In this document: one piece after another, positions 49,032 to 59,559 of the stretch
How positions within the stretch are numbered: the stretch's first letter is position 1
Layout: the number at the start of each line of letters is the position of its first letter
NCBI GenBank assembly: GCA_037952775.1
Contig: JBANAY010000003.1
Location: 15,004,001 to 15,068,000 of the forward strand
Length of the DNA: 64,000 nt
Direction of reading: 5' to 3'
DNA from: Clonostachys chloroleuca
Lineage: Eukaryota > Ascomycota > Sordariomycetes > Hypocreales > Bionectriaceae
Notes under the pieces: model-generated
What the model was told of the DNA's origin: nothing
The model's input: the letters and a program-made list of their open reading frames with translations, nothing else
The model's database searches: none
Made by a program: the position numbers and the translations under genes

Positions 49032-49717
49032 TCAGTCGAGCACGCATGGGCGAACTAATCCTTGAAACTGCTCGGGCTGGTTCATGGAGGTGGAAGCGAT
49101 TCTCAAGCGAGCCTCGTCGCGGTCGCAGTGTTCAGAAATGTAGCGCAGCTTTTGCAAACCGTCGCGAGTGAGACTTGTGGGACGAATCCGGGCAGGGAGG
49201 TAGTCATGAAAGCAGGGGTCCCCCTGGGGGATGGTGAAGAATTCTTGAAGGTTTTTGATGTCCCATTTGCGGCAGATTGCTCGAAGGCAGAGGAGGACGT
49301 CGGGTGCAAGAACATGAGGGGGACGGCGTTGGGAAGGGGTCTGGGGTTCACTCTTGGGCTCGTCACCAACCTGCTTGGCCTCATCGTCAGGAGAGGCTCC
49401 GTCACCAGGAGAGATTGCATCGCTGGGCAAGGCTACAGCGCCAGGAGAGGTTGTATCGCCGGTCGAGGCTACATCACCGGGTGAGTCGTCGGTATCCATC
49501 GCAGGCGGAGTCTCAGCTGGCTGAATAGTTGCCGGCCGCACTGTGATGCTATCCTGGCACTGATCGTCGGACGGTGGGGGAATGACGAGAGGAGGACGCA
49601 CTGCAAGGAATGAGTATAACGAAATAAACTGAAAGGAGCACTCGTCCCGTCTGTCTTGCTGGGCTTTGAGACGGGTCGAGAAAGTCACTTACCTTTGAGA
49701 GTGACGATCAGTGACAT
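49032..49717 (-). CDS. Hypothetical acidic protein, 197 aa
   Basis: Exon 1 is 49717-49693 (MSLIVTLK) and exon 2 is 49600-49032, joined by a 92-bp intron (GTAAGT...TTGCAG); the frame closes at 198 codons. Residues about 9-85 are Pro/Ser/Asp-rich with a degenerate repeat of the type SPGD/STGD. The C-terminal half (about 100-197) is a more ordered region with VLLCLRAICRKWDIKNLQEFF and a basic LRYISEHCDRDEARLRI helix. No known domain was recognised. It may form one larger transcription unit with the gene at 47486-48620, since both are on the same strand with a 400-bp spacer, but no in-frame join through the spacer was found. Confidence 0.55.
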
Positions 49718-52222
49718 TTGCCCGAATCCGGGATTGGGATCAAACGCGCGCACGGGGAAGAAACAACAAATGGAAAGAGGAAGACAGTTGAATTGTATCA
49801 GATATACGAGTTCCCGACGTCAGATGCTTTGTACGAGCAGCACAGCCAGTGTTCACGAGATGGTTGTCGATGTTGTGGTTCAGATCGCGTCTGGGGGAGG
49901 AGAGAAAAACAAACAGGAGAGTGGAGAGAAAGACGTGTAATGGGGAGGGAAATCAGCTGACCATTATTAGGGGCCCTTCAGTGTCTTGTTATTGCATAAA
50001 TGTGAGGTGGAAGTGAGGTCTATCTGAGCTACAGCAGCCATCCGTCCGTCGCCGTCCGTCAACAGCTGTCAACATATGAAGCACCCAAAGATTGTCCTGC
50101 GCATGGAACCTTCTAGAGGCGCAGATAGACAGTTCGTATGAGCCCGCCTCGTAGAAATCAACATCGCGCTTGACCTTGAATTGTTATTGAAGTTGACGAG
50201 GTGGACGATGTTTCGATCGCATGGTGGTTGATATCGTCCAGTTCAGGCACAGATCACTTTGTTGCTACCAAGAGCTCTGCATTACCCTATACCTCAGACC
50301 ATGCCAGCCCCATAGCTTCAGCAGGTGGATTGTGGCAGGCAATCGTGGCAGTCAACTAGACTAGAATCTAGTGTACGATCATCAGAATTGTTATTGGCGG
50401 GCTTCTTGTCTGTGAGAGGAAGGAATATGTGGGAGCAAGCCCAGCCCATTGTTAATGTTAGCTGCTCTGCCAGTCGTGGTGGTGACAAATCTTGAATGAA
50501 CACTACCTACTTCAACATGGGACGGAATTTCCTGGCTCGGACCACGCTGTCGGGACTGGGCCAGACTCATGGGAGATTGATTGTGCCTCATTTGCATTAA
50601 TTAGTCGCACCAATACGCGCATACTCAGCTGAGGCACAGCACAGGTGCGTCCTACTTTACCGGCTTTGGCCAGCAAGGACCCATCCCTGCCAGCTGGTAG
50701 CAGGGAAAGTAATAATGCATGGTTGCACAGTTATTCCAGCGGTTTACTCAATGACCATGTGTTTTATCCTGGCGGGATGGGATGAGAGACGTGTCTCCAT
50801 CTTGGCATCAATCCATCAAAGAGAATAAGCACATTCGACCCTAGACTTTGGCCGTGCTCACTGACGCCTCCACGTTCACTCACTTTATTCTCACAAAATT
50901 CATCCTCACAGGTCTAATTTCACAGGGCGTGGGGGGGCAAACCGGCCGAGCAGGCTGAAAAGAGTGCTGCACATTAGCTCCTCCCCACTCTCCACCATCG
51001 CGGCACTTGGCGGTGGATAACCTGCATACGCGTAGGTGGCCCTCTATAGTATTCCTGTACGAGCCGTAGACTGTTGGTCTGTCCTTGAGGCACTGAAGCT
51101 AGTCGTACGTAAGTCGGAAGACGTGGTTGAAGGACATCAGACGTGGTTGAAGGGGCACCTCCGCCGGCTGAAACAGGGAGGTGAAAACCTGGTCAACGCT
51201 CGGATCATGTTCAAATAAAGGCGAAACAGACAAATACCAGCAGGCTGCCGGCGAGCCGTAGTCTGCTTCACTAACCTGCGTCTAATTCGCCTGGCTGCTG
51301 CTCTATGCCCCAACCCACCGTCCGAGTGAGACGAACAAGAAACGTGCGCCCAGCCCAGCGAATTCCAGGAGCACACACCTCCTCGCGGTCGTGGCAGACG
51401 ACAGCCCTGGATCGGGATATAGCAGCCGTCCGTCCGTTGTCTCCATCCAATCCAATCCGTTCTGGCTTCGTGCCGAACTGACTGTGCAGCCCAGCCCAAC
51501 CCTGCGACCGCCTCTCCTCCTCCACCATCACCATCCAGTCTATGCTCCTTATTGGCAATTGCCCGCGCTCTCGAGAATAGGGCTGAATCTCTCGTCACTT
51601 GTCTCAGTTCACCAAGCCACCGGTCGGCCGCTTGGCGATAAGCTCACCTCACCCAAGAATTGAAAGTTCTGACATGCGGGGCGGAGGAGACTGCCTATTC
51701 GACTAGGTGCCCCGATTTGAGCGTTCGTGCTGACGGCCCTGAGCCTGGTTTATCCCCAGGCTGCGGTTGTGGTGCACCTCTGGTGTGTTCTGGTGTGTGT
51801 GGTGGTGAGAAGGCAGATCCGTGCCATCGCCCTCGAATCTATTGATAGCTCCCACGAGAGCAGCATCACCGTCTCATCTCGCCTCGTCTTGTCCATCTAG
51901 TTACTCTCTGGACTGAGGAGGCGTGTGATAAATACCTGAGCCCCGCGCCCCTCGACACTCAACGAACCAACCAACAACCCCCCGCTCGGAGCATTTGTCA
52001 TTCCACTCTCAGCGCACCTGGTCGACACTCCGTCTCACCCCGTCATCAGCATCATCATCAGCGTTATCAACATACCATCCCGCTTCTCACCTCCCCCTGT
52101 CCTCATTCCACTGAAGTACCCCCGCCCTCACACTGGTCACACACTCGGGGTCCCAGGAGTCAGCAGCCAGGCCAGTCGCAGTGAGGCAAATAGGAGATTC
52201 CAGGCCCCGCCGGGCAGCCTCA
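49718..52222. other. Intergenic, long promoter of the Fungal_trans_2 gene
   Basis: No supported coding segment. The last 300 bp are CT/CA-rich, a typical leader for a fungal regulatory gene, with a TATA-like GATAAATA at about 51928. Confidence 0.45.
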
Positions 52223-54248
52223 ATGGCCAACAAATCAACGCCAGGTGACGACCAGCAGCAGCAGCAGCAGCAGCCCCAAGGCCAGGAGTACATTTATGGC
52301 GCCTTCACCAACGGAGCCCTCGTGTGGACGCGGAACAATGTACAGGTCCTGAAGCAGAAGCAGGGCGACACGGCCTTTGTCAACACAGTCATCCAGCGCG
52401 GCGCGTCGACGTCCTCCAGGGCGGCATCATCGTCGTCGGCGACCTCCCCTGCCGCACCATCTGCAAAGGGCGGCAGAGGCGAGAGCAAGGCGGCTCGCTT
52501 CCGCGTCCGCTTCCAGGATGCACGGCCTGCATCCGCCTCCAAGGCCAGCGAGAAGCGCAGGCAGAGCGAGCCCGGGCGCGCGAACCCTGAGACCCGCGGC
52601 GCAAAGGACGCGGACCACTCGGAGCGACTCGTCGTGAGGCGGAAGAGCACATCTCCGGAGCAGCAGCAGCATCATCTCAACCAGGTCCAGCCCAAACAGC
52701 CCAAGGCGCAGGAACAGAACCCCGGGGTGCCGCCATGCATCAGCGGCTGGATCATGCACGACGTCCCCTTCACCATGACGGCAAAGGACAAGGCGGCCCT
52801 GCGCTTCTACCTCGACGTGCTGCCACGGAGGACGTACCCCTTCGAGGCGTGGCACATTCTCACCTACAACCCGCTGCGGAACCGTGACATCTACGAGAAG
52901 CTGTTCAGCGAGGAGATGGTCCTCAAGTGCGCCATCTCCGTCGGCGCCGTCTACGAGGCGTCGTGCCAGGGGATCGAGACGATACCGGTCATGCACCACT
53001 ACGCCAGGTTGTGCCGCTACATAGTTGATCTGCTGCAGCAGCCGTCTCTGGATAATCGGAAGCACGTCCTGATCCAGGCCATATCCACCCTGGCCTTGCT
53101 AGCTGTAAGTTGACCTCGGTGCTATTCAAATATCGATGTCTAGATTCAGGGATGGAATTTTAACACAGGTGATGTAGCACTGGAGCGATCGGGATGATCT
53201 ATGGCACATGCACATGAACGGTCTGCAGCAATTCATCCAGAGCACTGGCGGGGTAGATTCCCTGACCCCGGAGATGAAATGGATAGCATACAAGTAAGCA
53301 AGCAGAAACTACCAAGATGAGTAGAAATTTGGCTGATTCACTCAGGGCGGATATAACAGGCTCCGCGGAAAAGGCGCTCGACCCCCTCCTCCCTATCGCC
53401 AACCGCCAGCACCGGTCGGTCATGGATATGGTCGACGACGACAAGAAGCGCGAGATCACGGCCGTCTTCCGCCGCTGGGTCCTCCCCTGCTGCACCGACG
53501 AGAAGATGCTCGACATCTTCATCTCGGCCGCCCTCTTCATGGTCGCCGTCTTCCGCGTCCGCGAGACGGGCACGGGACAGTTCCACCCGGACGCCATGAT
53601 GGAGGACCGCTACAGCATGGCCTACCTCATCCAGAACTACCCGACCCCCATTGGCGCCCCCGCGCGCGACGACAGCGCCAGCCCGGACGCCTCTTCCTCC
53701 TCTTCCTCGCCCGACTCCGTCACGACCGCCTCCGAGGCCGCCGCGCTGCTCAAGGGCGTCGAGACGTCCATGCGCCTCGCCATCTCGCTGTACGGCAAGG
53801 AGATCGTGCACGACCCCTGGGACCGCGCGGGCGACCTCCCCGCGCTGCTGGGCCTCATGGCGCGGCATCTGCGGGCGGTGACGTCGGCCCTGCGCGAGGC
53901 CAAGCGCGAGATGGCGGCGGCGGTGCACGACGACGGCGTGGGCAGGGCGGGCTTCGCGGTCGTCGAGGCGGTGCGGCCGCTGCTGCTGTTCCTCGTCGTG
54001 CTCGGGTGGGTGGTGTCGGAGTCGCGGCGGCTGCGGGGGCTCGGGCGTGCGACGACGTTGAGGTCTTTGCCGACCTGCTCGTCGAGATTGTCGGGTCCAA
54101 CGCGGCGCATCTGGATGGTCGCGTGCCCGACGAGTACTGGGCCATCTGCCGCATCGCCGAGTTCAGGAACATCCGCGGCAGGGACTGGGACCTGCACCGC
54201 ACGGTTAGCAGGATGATGGACGAGTGGCTGGCGCGCAGAGAGTCATAA
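52223..54248 (+). CDS. Fungal_trans_2-type regulator without zinc cluster, frameshifted
   Basis: Exons are 52223-53104, 53178-53293 and 53346 onward. Residues 1-190 are low complexity, with a seven-Gln run coded by CAG repeats and Ser/Ala- and Arg-rich stretches. From about residue 195 the helical fungal-specific domain of the Fungal_trans_2 (DUF3468-related) group begins, with DKAALRFYLDVLPRRTYPFEAW, then STLALLA joined by splicing to HWSDRDDLWHMHMNGLQQFI. No CX2CX6C cluster is present upstream in any frame, so DNA binding through a zinc cluster is not expected. The frame breaks in the G-rich run at 54031-54052. The true C-terminus (DDVEVFADLLVEI to RTVSRMMDEWLARRES) continues one base out of phase and stops at 54248. 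This is either an indel error or a damaged allele. Confidence 0.75.
52256..52274 (+). repeat. CAG microsatellite coding a Gln run
   Basis: About six to seven CAG units encode a polyglutamine stretch in the N-terminus of the Fungal_trans_2 regulator. Confidence 0.85.
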
Positions 54249-54695
54249 TAAAAGGGAGATGAACATGCGGTTGCCTTGCCTTGCCTTGTGGTGGTTCGCA
54301 TGGGGATATGCAACGGACGAGGCAGAATCGGGCGGTGACACGATGACGCACAGAGCAGAGACGGACACAGGTAAGCATCATGCATACAACCTGTCTTTAC
54401 ACGGTAGTAGATACGCCCGCCGGCAGGCTTTCTTACGCCAGACTTACCCATTGCTGGCTGCCTGGCCTCAACGTGGGGCGCGGTGACGATGATGTGAGAC
54501 CGCGAGCACCGCAATTGGGCATAAGCGCGATGGTTCGTCGTCGCTGCTCATTCTGCCAGCTCTCACCTGCTTCAACTTTGCTCCGATCAATTGATCTCGT
54601 CCTCTACGATCTACCGCCAACAACGCATCTACGACACCACAAGCCCTGCCCCTCTGCTCCGTCTCCGCCTGGTTCAAGTGCCTCCAGCAAAGATC
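54249..54695. other. Intergenic, nothing supported
   Basis: Spacer between the regulator and the small downstream gene; no feature was recognised on either strand. Confidence 0.4.
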
Positions 54696-54968
54696 ATGAC
54701 GCAATTGTCGCTGCAAACCACCGACGACACTCCTCCCGATATCGACAGCCCCAATAGCTCCCGACATCCAGAGCCACGAAGAGCGCAGAACGGGGCAGCC
54801 AGCGAGCAGCCGGCATCGGGAGCATCCGGCTCTACGCAGGGCAAAAGCCCCGACCAGGCAAAGATTGAGGCGAATATGCAGCTATTCGAGAAGTACCTCG
54901 CCATGGCAGAGGTGGAGGCCAGCCGGGACCGATTGTACGACAAGTATGGGAGGAAACCAAAGGAATAA
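54696..54968 (+). CDS. Small hydrophilic hypothetical protein, 90 aa
   Basis: This is a single frame with start MTQLSLQTTDD. Residues 1-50 are disordered, rich in Pro, Ser and Gln. Residues 55-90 form a likely amphipathic helix (KIEANMQLFEKYLAMAEVEASRDR) with a basic end (KYGRKPKE). The contrast between a low-complexity front and a conserved-looking helical end suggests a real gene, but I do not know the family. The frame is open further upstream to 54591, without an ATG. Confidence 0.5.
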   Translation: MTQLSLQTTDDTPPDIDSPNSSRHPEPRRAQNGAASEQPASGASGSTQGKSPDQAKIEANMQLFEKYLAMAEVEASRDRLYDKYGRKPKE

Positions 54969-55337
54969 CATGGGATCGAAACACGGGATATCGCTACCTC
55001 GGCGTTTTAGGTAGCAGGCTTTGATATTTCGGAACTGGTTGGATAGGAGGATAATTCCATATACCCCAAGCAACGTTATGAATTAGATGTATTTGCATTC
55101 GAGTTTGTGCTAATGACGCCTGGGTCTCATGCCTGTCCGATTTATGAAGTTTTATCTGTCAACACGCCCCTCCTACATATGCTCTGATCCGGCGAAAACA
55201 CCTGTCACCTCTTCGATGTCAGGGTGGTTTAGGGTACGTGGAAATCGAAGGTTGGTCGGCCACCAAATTTGGGTTCCGAAACAATTGTACTTGATTAATG
55301 ATTTTAATTCTACCTCGCTCAACCAATCACAACACTA
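54969..55337. other. Intergenic, tRNA 5' flank
   Basis: No coding or repeat feature was recognised. Confidence 0.4.
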
Positions 55338-55425
55338 GGTTTCGTGGTCTAGTTGGTCATGATTTCTCGCTAACAATCATCCGATTGCGCCGAGACGGTC
55401 CCCGGTTCGAGCCCGGGCGAAACCA
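55338..55425 (+). tRNA. tRNA-Val(AAC) with 14-nt intron
   Basis: The 5' GGTTTCG pairs with 3' CGAAACC, and the discriminator is A (55425). The A box TGGTCTAGTTGG and the B box GGTTCGAGCCC are intact. The anticodon stem TCTCG/CGAGA encloses CTAACA followed by a 14-nt intron (ATCATCCGATTGCG) at the usual position after base 37, giving anticodon AAC. The sequence closely resembles the known yeast tRNA-Val(AAC) in its acceptor and D arms. A TTTTT Pol III terminator follows at about 55428-55432. Confidence 0.9.
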
Positions 55426-55785
55426 CATTTTTGGGTTCAGATGCATGAGCTTTCTTTTTGGTCTCACAACCTAGCATTAAAAGAATGCACGGAAGAAGAT
55501 AGTAGTGCTTGTCATGGTGACCTATTTTCCATCCCATGAATGAGTCTCCTCTGATTATCTTATTCTTTTGAATTGTCCATCATGTATTGTCAAAGGTTTG
55601 CGAGGTGTTACTACAGTTGATCATTGTGTTGAGATGTGCTCTGGCATCTTCCATTGCGATTGAACTTTATACTCAATTTCTCTGACGCTACTACAGTTGA
55701 GGGTTTGATTTGACCCTATTCACTTCTTGATACCAAATTCAATACGTCCTTCAGCCAACCCAGAGATCAGACATAGCGAATCAAT
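55426..55785. other. Intergenic after the tRNA
   Basis: This is the 3' flank of the tRNA and of the dioxygenase gene. A CTACTACAGTTGA-like 11-mer occurs twice (about 55611 and 55688), probably by chance. Confidence 0.4.
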
Positions 55786-57310
55786 CTAGGCCTTGCCAGC
55801 CTTGGCGAGAATTTCGTCCACCTCCACCTGGAACTTGGAAAAGTTATCAACCAGATCATCCCACATCTTGGGGTCGTGCTCGTGCTTCTCCTTGGAGTTC
55901 CACGCCCAGTCCGTGATGGTGAACGGGCGGCAGCTCTCAAACATGAACGCAATTGACCCCGGGGAGATCTGCATCGCGGGGGGTCCTCCTTGGACGCCGC
56001 GGCGAACTGCTCGTACGCCACGCCGTGCGGCACGTGCCCGCACTCGTAGGAGATGCTGCCCGGCTGGAACTCGTCCGAACGCCCGCCGTACTCTCCGTAA
56101 ATAAGGCCCATGAGCTCCGACGCTGCGTTGCGGTGATAATACGGAGGTCGGTAGGTGTGGGACGCGACGTCCCATCTGGGCGAGAAGATCAGGAAGTCGG
56201 CCAGAGGGGCAGCCGGATCGCGAGACTTGGCCGACAAGACGCAGAAGATGGAAGGATCAATGTGGTCGACGGAAATGGAGCCGACGTTGACGAACTTGGT
56301 CAGGTCGTACTTGAAGGGCACGTAGTTGCCGTGCCAGGCAATCACGTCAAACGGGCTGTGGTTCTGTGTGCTCGCGAAGAACTTGCCGCCCAGCTTGTAC
56401 GTTATGCTCCAGGGATCGTCCCGCGTGACCTGGTACGCCGCGACGGGATGGAGGAAGTCGCGAGGGTTCGCCAGGCCGTTGGCGCCCAGCGGTCCGAGCT
56501 CGGGGAGCTCCCAGCTGGAACCCCAGATCTCCAGAATGTAGCCGCGGGTTGGCCCGTCCACCTTGACCTTGAAACGCTGGCCGCGCTGGATGACGCAGAT
56601 CTCGCCTGGCTGGACGTAGAGGAAGCCGAACTCGGTCTGGATGTCGAGGGCGCCCTGCTGGGGAACGATGAGGAAGTCGCCGTCTGAGTTGACAAAGGCC
56701 TTGTTGGACATGGACTTGTTGCAGAGGTAGATGTGAGTTGCCAGGCCTTCACGAAGGGTAGGGTCGCCTGAGCCAGCCACGGTCTTCAGGCCGTCGACGA
56801 AGTCGACATCGCCTTTGGGAACTGGGTGAGGCTTCCAAGCCAACTGCGTCGGAGAGATGTGGACACGGGGGTTGATGGGGAGGAAAGTTGACTCCGTGTC
56901 CTTGTTGTCTTCCAAATCGGTCTTTTCCTCAATCATTAGCATTTAATCACTAAATACAAGTATAGTCCTACAGTCTGCAGGACGAACAAGGCACATACAA
57001 ATCCCTGGTGAGCCACAGCTGGTCTGGCACGATATAGCCATGCCTTCTTGTTCAGGTGGCGAGGCGCAACGAACGCCGTGGCGGTGATTTGCTCGGCGTA
57101 AAGCCCGAACCGGATTGCTCTCGGGCTGTTCTGGCCCTTGGGGATCGTTCCAGGTACGGCTTCCGACTCAAAGTTATTATTGAATCCGGGCTGATACTTA
57201 TATGGATCATTGGACCGTGTTTCGAAACTTGGGATGGTGCCATTCTGCTGGGTCGCAGCCCAGTGGAAGGCGTTCTGGAAATCTTTGGGTGTAAGAGCCG
57301 GTCGAGCCAT
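55786..57310 (-). CDS. hmgA: Homogentisate 1,2-dioxygenase, one-base frameshift near C-terminus
   Basis: Exon 1 is 57310-56999 and exon 2 is 56927-55786. The enzyme opens the ring of homogentisate to maleylacetoacetate in tyrosine and phenylalanine catabolism, in the cytosol. Family blocks are clear: YQPGFNNNFESEAVPGTIPKGQNSP near the N-terminus, GDFLIVPQQGALDIQTEFG, and WHGNYVPFKYDL. The iron ligands lie in YYHRNAASELMGLIYGEYGG (His and Glu) and in GHVPHG (His). The frame breaks at a run of six C on the coding strand (six G at 55978-55983). Restoring one base gives the conserved end MQISPGSIAFMFESCRPFTITDWAWNS and a stop at 55786, about 484 aa. As this is a core catabolic gene, a homopolymer consensus error is the likely cause. 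Other genes of the pathway are not in the window. Confidence 0.9.
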
Positions 57311-58498
57311 GGTTTTCTTTTTTCAGTACTCGTGAGAGTGAGTGTTGAGAGAGGAGCAAGGTGAGCTGATTGAGCGGTGGCTGCCACTTATGAACATGCT
57401 CTCCTTCACGACGACGGAAGACACCCTTGTTTGGGGTAGCACCGCGTGGAGCTCATGTTGGATGATGTCGGCACCAGACGTCAAGCATTAATGGCAGCTA
57501 TTGGCTAGCCGGCAGCAAGCTACGATAGAGTTGCATTAGTTTTTCATTCTGGGTGATGATATCCGGCGGGGAAATATTATATAAACATTAGAAATGCAGA
57601 CATCTGCTCTCAATGACATGTCTGCCATCCTTTCCCCGCTGTTGGCCTACCGTTCCGGGCACTGTTGATTTTTGGCCTAGACTCCCGGATCAGCATTATT
57701 CGACCGATTCGATACTGGCGGCGCATATAGCTGTAAGACACGAGCCTGTAATTCTCCCTTACATCACTCCGATTGCTTTCGATGATGGACGTGCATTAAC
57801 CGTTGCGAGCGGGAGCTGTCTGGAGGTGGATCGGGTAGTAGATCGGACCGTGTCCGGATGGTGCTCCTTTTTGCGGGGTGTTGGCCGGAACACAACTAGG
57901 TTCCGCCTTGATCTGGAATTTTGACAGCTAGGATGGGGAGACTACCGACTCTTCTGTGGCATCTCTGACACAGGCGCGTGTTCTGCGGCATCCTTGACCT
58001 TTTGGGGCTACCGCGAACTGCTGGACCAACGACTTTGATCGGGACGCGCCCGATACTTCTACATGTTCTCGCAATCTGATTCGTAATGATGGGGAGGTTT
58101 AATTTCAGAGGGTATTATCTTAGCTCATCAACACTTCGTGCTGGATGAGAGTTTAGCAAAGCTGTACCGCAATCTGCTATGCAAGCAAGTCATACGTGCT
58201 CAAATGATGATGAGAGGTTAGAGTGAAAGCTACCAGGAGAGGGCTTTCTAATGAACATTAACACCAGCAGTTAGGAGCATCGTCTGTCTGTGGCTTTCTA
58301 TTCTCCTTTGTATGTCTTTTCACCGCTCAGTCAACCTAGGCCATTTCCATTCCCATCAATCATGATACCTGCTCACCTCGCACACTGGCAGATTAACTTA
58401 CCCTGTACTCTGACATTGGAAATAGTGGCACATGTGACCAAAGATCCCCTCAATTCATCAGCACATCCTTAACTTTCAGATGAGCCCTATCGACTTCC
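57311..58498. other. Intergenic, divergent promoters
   Basis: The region lies between the dioxygenase (minus) and the nucleoside-phosphorylase gene (plus). The plus frame at 57613-57924 has no domain and is probably spurious. Confidence 0.4.
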
Positions 58499-59508
58499 AT
58501 GGAGACACTCAGCGCGTTGGCGCGCGACATATACGCCGTAGGGTGGATCTGTGCTCTGCCAGGGGAGATGGCGGCCAGTCGGGCTCTCCCAGACGAGCGG
58601 CACCCCATCCTCGCACAAAACCCCAGTGATCACAACTCATACACTTTGGGTCGAATTGCGTACACAATGTTGTCATGACCTGCTTACCAGGAGGCGGAAC
58701 AGGAACTGTGTCTGCAGCCATCGTGGCCACCGAGGTGGCTTCCAGTTTTAGAACCCTGCAGTTTGTGCTGCTTGTGGGTGTGGGTGGAGGTGTCCCAGGA
58801 GTTGGGAGTGATATTCGGCTCGGGGATGTGGTAGTCAGCCATCCAGGGCCGAACCATGGCGGCGTTGTGCAATTCGACTTCGGCAAGACAGTGCAGGATG
58901 GCAAGTTTGTACCCACCAACATGTTGGACAGGCCACCACGTACCCTCCTTGCTGCTGTCTCAACAGTCCGCTCCAATCACGCTCGGGGCGAGTCTGCACT
59001 CTCGGGCTACATCCGGCAAATCTATGGCTATCATCCACTAATGAATACAAGATATGCACATCCTGGTGTTGAGAAAGATATGCTGTACGAATCGCGGTAT
59101 GATCATCCTCAGCGTGAGGCGACGCGTGCATGCTGCGACTCTACCCGGATACTGCCTCGCACACCTCGTCAATCCAATGCTCCGGTAATTCACTACGGAC
59201 TGATAGCCTCAGGAAATCAGGTAATGCGTCACGGAATGACAAGAGATCGCCTCAGAGACGAAATGGGCATGGCATGTTTCGAAATGGAGGCGGCAGGACT
59301 GATGGGTCAGTTTCCTTGTTTGGTCATACGTAGAATCTGTGACTACGCCAATTCGCATAAGAACAAGACGTGGCAGTCATATGCTTCTGCCGTTACTGCA
59401 TCATATACCAAAGGACTTCTCGGCATAGTCCCAAGCTCCACAGACGCCCACCCGCATGTCGGCACTAATACATTTAGGTCAGAGTCAACTAAATGGAGAG
59501 GGAAATAA
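58499..59508 (+). CDS. Nucleoside-phosphorylase-domain protein (NLR-type), one frameshift
   Basis: The first frame from ATG 58499 encodes IYAVGWICALPGEMAASRAL and SYTLGRIA, the start of the fungal nucleoside-phosphorylase-like domain. It ends in a shift at 58658-58663 (one base missing before CAC AAT GTT). The second frame continues from VVMTCLPGG through LLVGVGGGVPG, DIRLGDVVVSHPG, HYGLIASGNQVMRHG and CFEMEAAGLMGQFPCLVIR to the stop at 59508; these are the known blocks of the family. In intact fungal relatives this domain is usually fused to NACHT or other signalling domains, while here the protein stops right after the domain, and a HeLo-NACHT-type gene fragment follows. The 3' part is duplicated at 21984-22349. 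Confidence 0.75.
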
Positions 59509-59559
59509 TACAAGAATAAAAAAGATGATAGAAGAAAATATAATCCCTTGCAGTCACCA

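Noticed and set aside
52427..53065. 212-codon minus-strand frame
   Set aside because: Antisense shadow in the GC-rich regulator gene; no domain.
57613..57924. 103-codon plus-strand frame
   Set aside because: No recognisable domain and compositional features of noncoding DNA.
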